Shown here: in pieces, positions 6,734-10,557 of the stretch
Layout: the number at the start of each line of letters is the position of its first letter
How positions within the stretch are numbered: position 1 is the stretch's first letter
Assembly: GCA_039933015.1 (NCBI GenBank)
Contig: JBDTOX010000052.1
Coordinates: forward strand, 1 to 10,557
DNA length: 10,557 nt
Reading direction: 5' to 3'
Source: JBDTOX01 sp039933015
GTDB lineage: Bacteria; Pseudomonadota; Gammaproteobacteria; Burkholderiales; Methylophilaceae
Position numbers and translations under genes: made by a program
The notes under the pieces: model-generated
Databases searched by the model: none
What the model was told of the DNA's origin: nothing
Seen by the model: the letters and a program-made list of their open reading frames with translations, nothing else

Positions 6734-7819
6734 ATGCTGTTCAAACGATCACTGCTACACGAACTAGTTGGTACCGCCATAAGGGCATTTGTAGTGCTGC
6801 TGGGAATCGTTATCGCACAGCGTGTCGCTTACTATATCGGTATAGCCGCAGATGGCATTCTCGCCAGCGATGCGATTAACACATTATTAGGCTTTAGCAT
6901 GCTGAAGTTCCTGCCCATGCTGCTCTCGCTGACAATATTTCTTGCCGTGTTACTGACTCTCTCACGCTGGCATCGTGACAGCGAGATGGTGATCTGGTTC
7001 AGTTCCGGCCTGGGAATGGCAAGCTGGATACGTCCCGTGCTCATTTTTGCCACGCCTGTCATTGCCATGATCGCTTTGTTAAGCCTGTTTGTAATGCCTT
7101 GGGCAACACTTAAAGGCGCAGACTTTCAGAACCAACTTAAGAGCCGTGACGAATTCGCTACCATCAGTCCCGGGGTATTCAAAGAGTCGCGCCAGGCAGA
7201 CCGCGTCTTTTTTGTGGAAAGCTTTGACGAACTCGGTAATATCGTAAAAAACGTCTTTGTGCAGTCCATGCAACATCAGCGCCTGGGAATTGTGGTAGCA
7301 GCCAAGGGCCATCGCGAATCGGCACCTAACGGAGATAACTTCCTGATCATGGAAAATGGCCGCCGCTATGATGGCCCTCCCAATACCCCCGAGTTTTCAA
7401 TCACAGAATTTGAACGCTACGCGATTCGCATTGAGCCGACAGAAATCCAGGAGCAACCACCCAAAACACAGTCAAAAACCAGTATGGAGCTTTTGAAAAC
7501 TCACACGCCCAATAACAATGCCGAGCTGCAATGGCGCCTAGCCATTCCGCTATCGGCTTTTATACTGGTATTAATGGCAATCCCGCTTAGCTTCGTTGAT
7601 CCGCGCTCTGGCCGCTCCGCCAATCTCATGATGGCTTTGCTGATTTATATCATCTATAACAATCTGCTGAGTATCATGCAGGCGTGGCTGGCGCAGGGCA
7701 AGCTTAGCCCGGTAATTGGCATGTGGCCAGTACATCTATTCTTCTTATTACTCACCTTCTATATGTTTTATCGCCGCGCTTCTCAACTACCACTCCTACC
7801 AAGGTTATGGCGTCGATGA
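6734..7819 (+). CDS. lptF: LPS export ABC transporter permease LptF
   Basis: Inner-membrane permease of the LptB2FGC complex, which extracts lipopolysaccharide from the outer leaflet of the inner membrane and feeds it to the LptA bridge. At 361 aa it matches the E. coli length (366). It has the family's six membrane segments in two groups of three (about 13-36, 53-77, 100-122, and 269-287, 298-317, 328-346), with a periplasmic beta-jellyroll domain between them (about 125-262). Family landmarks include the N-terminal LFKRSLLHEL, SRWHRDSEMVIWFSSGLG (78-94), the coupling-helix region facing LptB, and PLSFVDPRSGRS (284-295). LptF rather than LptG is assigned from its first position in the pair and the DPRSGR loop. 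Divergent from pepA, 22 nt before lptG. No clear ribosome site is seen before the ATG. Confidence 0.96.
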   Translation: MLFKRSLLHELVGTAIRAFVVLLGIVIAQRVAYYIGIAADGILASDAINTLLGFSMLKFLPMLLSLTIFLAVLLTLSRWHRDSEMVIWFSSGLGMASWIRPVLIFATPVIAMIALLSLFVMPWATLKGADFQNQLKSRDEFATISPGVFKESRQADRVFFVESFDELGNIVKNVFVQSMQHQRLGIVVAAKGHRESAPNGDNFLIMENGRRYDGPPNTPEFSITEFERYAIRIEPTEIQEQPPKTQSKTSMELLKTHTPNNNAELQWRLAIPLSAFILVLMAIPLSFVDPRSGRSANLMMALLIYIIYNNLLSIMQAWLAQGKLSPVIGMWPVHLFFLLLTFYMFYRRASQLPLLPRLWRR

Positions 7820-7841
7820 AAGTACCAGATAAAAATCCCAG

Positions 7842-8912
7842 ATGAAAATCATTAATCGTTACCTGGCGCAGGAAGTCACCTCCAGCATCCTGCTTATCAT
7901 GGCAGCTCTACTGGCCATGTTTTCTTTTTTTGATTTGATCCAGGAATTAGAAAACATAGGCAGAGGTACCTATGGCATCGATAAGGTGCTGTTGTTTGTG
8001 CTGCTTAGCGCGCCAGGGCATGTCTATGAGGTGGTGCCTGTGGCAGTTCTGGTCGGCACCATGTATGCACTCGGGCAATTTTCCCGTTATTCGGAGCTGA
8101 TCGTGTTACGCGTAAGTGGCGTGTCCATCGGCAGCATCGCATTACCGCTGCTACGCGTTGGGCTGATATTTGCGCTGGTGACCTTTATTGTGGGCGAACT
8201 GGTCACCCCATATAGTGAAAAAACAGCACAGCGCATCCGCATCAAAGCTACTGATTCCGTGGTAGCGCAGGACTTTCGTTCAGGTTTCTGGGTAAAGGAC
8301 GGCAACAGTTTCGTCAATGTTGAAGATGTATTACCGGATGCGGGACTATTAAATATTCATATTTATGAATTCGACCCGGAATTTCACCTGCGAACCATCA
8401 GCAATGCCAAAAGCGGAAAGTTTGAAGGTAATAACTGGGTTTTGCACAATGTTACGCAGACACGCTTTGAGGAACGTCAAATACGTGCCAACTTTTTTCC
8501 TGAGGCCCATTGGCAGTCTTTGATTCGGCCGGAACTACTTAATGTCTTGCTAGTGGTGCCTGAAAAAATGTCCGTATGGAACCTCTATTCCTACATCAAT
8601 CACCTCAGTGCCAACAAACAGAAAACCTCACGGCATGAAATCGCCTTATGGGCAAAAATGGTTTACCCGCTGGCCTGTCTGGTCATGGTCGTGCTCGCAC
8701 TGCCTTTTGGATTTTTACAGCAACGCGCTAGCGGGGCAAGCACCAAGATTTTTGCCGGCATTATGCTGGGCATTCTTTATCAGGTATTGAATCGGGTGTT
8801 CGTGCATCTAGGGCTGCTCAACGACTGGTCAGCCTTATTCAGCGCCTTAGTACCTACAATGCTATTCCTCATGACGGGACTATGGATGCTATTCTGGGTA
8901 GAACGACGTTAA
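7842..8912 (+). CDS. lptG: LPS export ABC transporter permease LptG
   Basis: Second permease of the LptB2FGC lipopolysaccharide exporter, forming the transport cavity with LptF. The 356 aa correspond to E. coli LptG (360). It starts with INRYLAQE, typical of LptG, and has six predicted membrane segments (about 12-32, 55-78, 100-122, 270-291, 303-322, 333-352) around a periplasmic jellyroll domain (about 125-265). The SRYSELIVLRVSGVS stretch (81-95) is the cytoplasmic coupling region that contacts the ATPase LptB, and ALPFGFLQQRASGAS (286-300) is the equivalent conserved loop in the second half. It lies 22 nt after lptF and is surely co-transcribed with it. lptB, lptC and lptA are not in the window. 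Its stop codon is separated by one base from the stop of the convergent RDD gene, with no terminator between. Confidence 0.96.
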   Translation: MKIINRYLAQEVTSSILLIMAALLAMFSFFDLIQELENIGRGTYGIDKVLLFVLLSAPGHVYEVVPVAVLVGTMYALGQFSRYSELIVLRVSGVSIGSIALPLLRVGLIFALVTFIVGELVTPYSEKTAQRIRIKATDSVVAQDFRSGFWVKDGNSFVNVEDVLPDAGLLNIHIYEFDPEFHLRTISNAKSGKFEGNNWVLHNVTQTRFEERQIRANFFPEAHWQSLIRPELLNVLLVVPEKMSVWNLYSYINHLSANKQKTSRHEIALWAKMVYPLACLVMVVLALPFGFLQQRASGASTKIFAGIMLGILYQVLNRVFVHLGLLNDWSALFSALVPTMLFLMTGLWMLFWVERR

Positions 8913-8913
8913 G

Positions 8914-9351
8914 TCATTTTTTACGCTTTTCAACCAGCACGAGACGGCTGCCTGTCAGCCTGTCATGCAAAAACAGGCCTTGCCGGTCAAACACGGCCCA
9001 CAAAAATCCCGCTCCAAAAAACAGCAGCCCCAGGCTGGCCAGCACATAACGCCTTACCGCCTGACTCCAGGAAATTGATCCGCCGGCATGGTCGGTGAGC
9101 CGAATGCGCCAGGTTTGCATGGCCAATGTCTGGCCACCGCGTAGCCAGCAGAAGAGAAAATAAGCTGCCGCTACCAACCATAAGTAGAACTGCAGAAAAT
9201 AGCGTTTTGGCGGCTCGATAGCGCCGCCAAACAGCATCAAAAACAGAAAGGTCGCGGCAAAGAGGATAGCGATGAGTAACAAGCCATCATAAAGCATGCT
9301 GGCTAGCAGTCGAAAAAAACGCGGTGAATTGTAGGAAGCTTCTGCAGGCAA
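8914..9351 (-). CDS. RDD family membrane protein
   Basis: Small inner-membrane protein of the RDD family (145 aa), named after conserved Arg and Asp residues. Family roles are poorly known; some members have been linked to ion or osmolyte transport. Three hydrophobic segments are visible (about 20-42, 52-70, 105-125). Family landmarks are R14 and D22 in RLLASMLYDG, the W..RLTD loop (81-87) and FLHDRLTGSRLVLV near the C-terminus. It ends in a basic VEKRKK. The start is TTG at 9349-9351: GGAGAA (9361-9366) stands 9 nt upstream, and the next in-frame ATG (M19) would remove the conserved arginine and enter the first membrane segment. It follows the DUF3106 gene by 5 nt and is the last gene of the sigma-factor operon. 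Function in that operon is unknown. Confidence 0.88.
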   Translation of the reverse strand: MPAEASYNSPRFFRLLASMLYDGLLLIAILFAATFLFLMLFGGAIEPPKRYFLQFYLWLVAAAYFLFCWLRGGQTLAMQTWRIRLTDHAGGSISWSQAVRRYVLASLGLLFFGAGFLWAVFDRQGLFLHDRLTGSRLVLVEKRKK

Positions 9352-9356
9352 ATTAA

Positions 9357-9803
9357 CTAGTTCTCCAGGTCATCAGCGCCAGATAGCTCGGGATGCTCAT
9401 GACGCAATGTTTGGCGCTGCGTTTCCGGCAGCTTCTGATATTCACGCCATTTCTTGCGCAATTCCTCTTTTTTTTGTGGGGACAGGGCTTGAAACTGCTG
9501 GTATTTTTTGCGGGCATTTTCGCGCTCAAACGGCGTCATGCGACTCCAGTCAGAAAGCCGCTTTTGCACGCGGCTTTGCTGCTCTGCATTCATTTTTGGA
9601 TAATCGCGCGCAATATCCAGCATTTTTTCACGCTGCCATGGCCGCAGGGAATCCCACTCAGAACCAAGCGGACTCAGTACTTGACGCTGGCTATCTGAGA
9701 GTTGTGCCCATGTGGGGTAGAGGCCGCCGTTATCTTCTGCATAAGACAACCCCGACGCCAGACTTATCAGAAGGACTATTGCTGCGAGGCTTGCTCTAAC
9801 CAT
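9357..9803 (-). CDS. DUF3106 secreted protein of 18-residue LTxxQ-like repeats
   Basis: Uncharacterised 148-aa protein. MVRASLAAIVLLISLASG is a signal peptide with likely cleavage after SYA (residue 22), so the mature protein is periplasmic. From residue 35 it is built of near-exact 18-residue units opening with L/M-x-x-x-Q/E-like motifs at 35 (LSDSQ), 53 (LRPWQ), 71 (MNAEQ), 89 (MTPFE), 107 (LSPQK) and 125 (LPETQ). An aromatic residue precedes each unit by three positions: W32, W50, Y68, W86, F104, Y122. The units are charged, helical and lack cysteine. The pattern recalls the LTxxQ motif of CpxP/Spy periplasmic chaperones, but homology is not shown. Its ATG has AAGGG 9 nt upstream (9813-9817), and its first 28 nt overlap the end of the DUF3619 gene; RDD starts 5 nt downstream. 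A sensor or chaperone for the linked sigma factor is inference. Confidence 0.88.
   Translation of the reverse strand: MVRASLAAIVLLISLASGLSYAEDNGGLYPTWAQLSDSQRQVLSPLGSEWDSLRPWQREKMLDIARDYPKMNAEQQSRVQKRLSDWSRMTPFERENARKKYQQFQALSPQKKEELRKKWREYQKLPETQRQTLRHEHPELSGADDLEN
9361..9366 (-). promoter_or_regulatory. Ribosome binding site deciding the TTG start of the RDD gene
   Basis: GGAGAA on the minus strand overlaps the last codons of the DUF3106 gene and lies 9 nt before TTG 9351. An in-frame TGA at 9370-9372 limits how far upstream the RDD frame can extend. Confidence 0.6.
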
Positions 9804-10168
9804 ATATCAAAACCCTTATCCAGATATGCCTGAGGCGGTAAGTCAGATGCCAGCAGAAAGGCATCGCCCTGCTCCATCCTGTCCTGCCCATTGAATTGCT
9901 GTGTGACCAAAAACGCTATCAATAATGCGCTGCATACCAAAGCGGTGGACATTAATACTCGGTGATGATGAATATAGTTGCCGAACAGCCGCATCAATCC
10001 GCTGGAATCAACGCTGACGGCTAAGGCCACGCGTTTGCGTTCAGCCAGCGCTGAGACCGCCAGATTTCGCGCATTAGCCAGTTTGCTAACAATTTGCGTA
10101 TCGAGGGTTGCAACACTTTCATCCAGTAACCGGATAATTTCTTTGGCGCTATCTTTTTCCTGTCTCAT
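9776..10168 (-). CDS. DUF3619 single-pass membrane protein
   Basis: Uncharacterised 130-aa protein of a mainly betaproteobacterial family. It has a soluble, helical N-terminus (1-70) with the family pattern LLDES...LDTQIVSKLANAR..A, one hydrophobic segment (about 71-89, preceded by HHHR) and a short C-terminal part ending with the hallmark DLPPQAYLDKGFDIWL (109-124). By the positive-inside rule the N-terminus should face the cytoplasm and the tail the periplasm. The ATG overlaps the stop of the sigma-factor gene (ATGA), with AGGAG (10176-10180) 7 nt upstream. This position and topology are those of many membrane anti-sigma factors, but there is no zinc anti-sigma HxxxCxxC motif and I see no other known anti-sigma fold signature. 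The role as sigma regulator is therefore inference. Confidence 0.88.
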   Translation of the reverse strand: MRQEKDSAKEIIRLLDESVATLDTQIVSKLANARNLAVSALAERKRVALAVSVDSSGLMRLFGNYIHHHRVLMSTALVCSALLIAFLVTQQFNGQDRMEQGDAFLLASDLPPQAYLDKGFDIWLEQASQQ

Positions 10169-10557
10169 CGCTCGACTCCTGATTTCCCGAGCTCCTGTCT
10201 GTCAAATCCATGTTTTTCCAGTATTACGACAAGTGCGTGTACAGCACGTGAACAGTGCGTTTTGACGCTACCTTCCGAACATCCCATCGCAGCAGCTGTT
10301 TCGGCTACATCCATATCTTCCCAGTAACGCAGGACAAAGGCTTCGCGTTGACGTACCGGCAACTTCTGTAAGGCCTGTTCAATTATAGCAATGGTCTGGC
10401 TACGCTCAAGCTGGGCAAACGGTTCGTCGTTGCTATCTGCGGCTGCCAGTGTTTCCAGTGGATCATGATCTTCATCATCGTCATGGCTTGCTCCAAACGA
10501 TGACAGCAAGGTTGTCCACAAATTTCTGACCTTTTGCCGGCGCCAGTAATCCCGCAT
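10165..10557 (-). CDS. Sigma-70 family RNA polymerase factor (partial, N-terminus outside window)
   Basis: C-terminal 130 residues of a small sigma factor of the ECF-like group; it directs RNA polymerase to a set of promoters. Region 4 is clear: LQKLPVRQREAFVLRYWEDM (63-82 of the visible part), then the helix-turn-helix AETAAAMGCSEGSVKTHCSRA (85-105) that reads the -35 element. The visible beginning, RDYWRRQKVRNLWTTLLSS, matches the end of region 2 in related proteins. The codon at the window edge reads ATG, but I take it as internal because the whole N-terminal half of region 2 is missing. An acidic linker, DDDEDHD (26-32), lies between the regions. It is the first visible gene of a four-gene operon, its TGA overlapping the DUF3619 ATG. 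Promoter and start are beyond the right edge. Confidence 0.9.
   Translation of the reverse strand: MRDYWRRQKVRNLWTTLLSSFGASHDDDEDHDPLETLAAADSNDEPFAQLERSQTIAIIEQALQKLPVRQREAFVLRYWEDMDVAETAAAMGCSEGSVKTHCSRAVHALVVILEKHGFDRQELGKSGVER

Noticed and set aside
7816..7819. ATGA at the lptF stop as a coupled lptG start
   Set aside because: It is out of frame with LptG; the ATG at 7842 begins the conserved INRYLAQE N-terminus.
9407..9799. 130-aa open frame opposite the DUF3106 gene
   Set aside because: Antisense to a gene with signal peptide, good ribosome site and regular repeats; the frame itself shows no recognisable family.
10555..10557. ATG at the right edge as the sigma-factor start
   Set aside because: Sigma factors need a full region 2 before RDYWRRQKVR; the start is almost certainly outside the window.

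Overview
The window is a compact, gene-dense stretch of a Betaproteobacterial chromosome. The protein sequences and the sigma factor / DUF3619 / DUF3106 / RDD cluster suggest the Nitrosomonadales (Methylophilaceae-like); this placement is inference from remembered family resemblance, not a search. GC content looks close to 50%. I see no mobile element, CRISPR array, rRNA or tRNA, and no stretch over 300 bases without a gene.

Layout from left to right. (1) topA (+), DNA topoisomerase I with one zinc ribbon and a lysine-rich tail, behind a good sigma-70-type promoter. (2) A perfect 17-bp inverted repeat that ends topA and the convergent next gene. (3) A PbpG-like penicillin-binding D,D-endopeptidase (-). 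(4) A solitary gcvH (+), divergent from it across 179 bp. (5) A convergent three-gene unit on the minus strand, pepA - holC - unknown acidic protein, with 3-nt and 4-nt (GTGA) junctions. (6) lptF and lptG (+), divergent from pepA. The pepA-holC // lptF-lptG arrangement matches the gammaproteobacterial one, but valS does not follow holC here. (7) A minus-strand operon entering from the right edge: a sigma-70 family factor (N-terminus outside the window), DUF3619 (one membrane segment), DUF3106 (secreted) and an RDD membrane protein. It meets lptG tail-to-tail with one base between the stop codons.

Most of the window is housekeeping: DNA topology and replication (topA, holC), peptide turnover (pepA), cell-wall remodelling (pbpG) and LPS export (lptFG). 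The least understood part is the right-hand operon. Its junctions overlap (4 nt, 28 nt) or nearly touch (5 nt), so the sigma factor and three envelope proteins are probably made together. The DUF3106 protein is built of exact 18-residue repeats, each opening with a motif like the LTxxQ signature of periplasmic CpxP/Spy chaperone-sensors. A reasonable hypothesis is an envelope-sensing sigma module: DUF3619 as membrane regulator, the DUF3106 repeat protein as periplasmic sensor or chaperone, and RDD as a membrane component. The repeats and junctions are visible in the sequence; the functional link is inferred.
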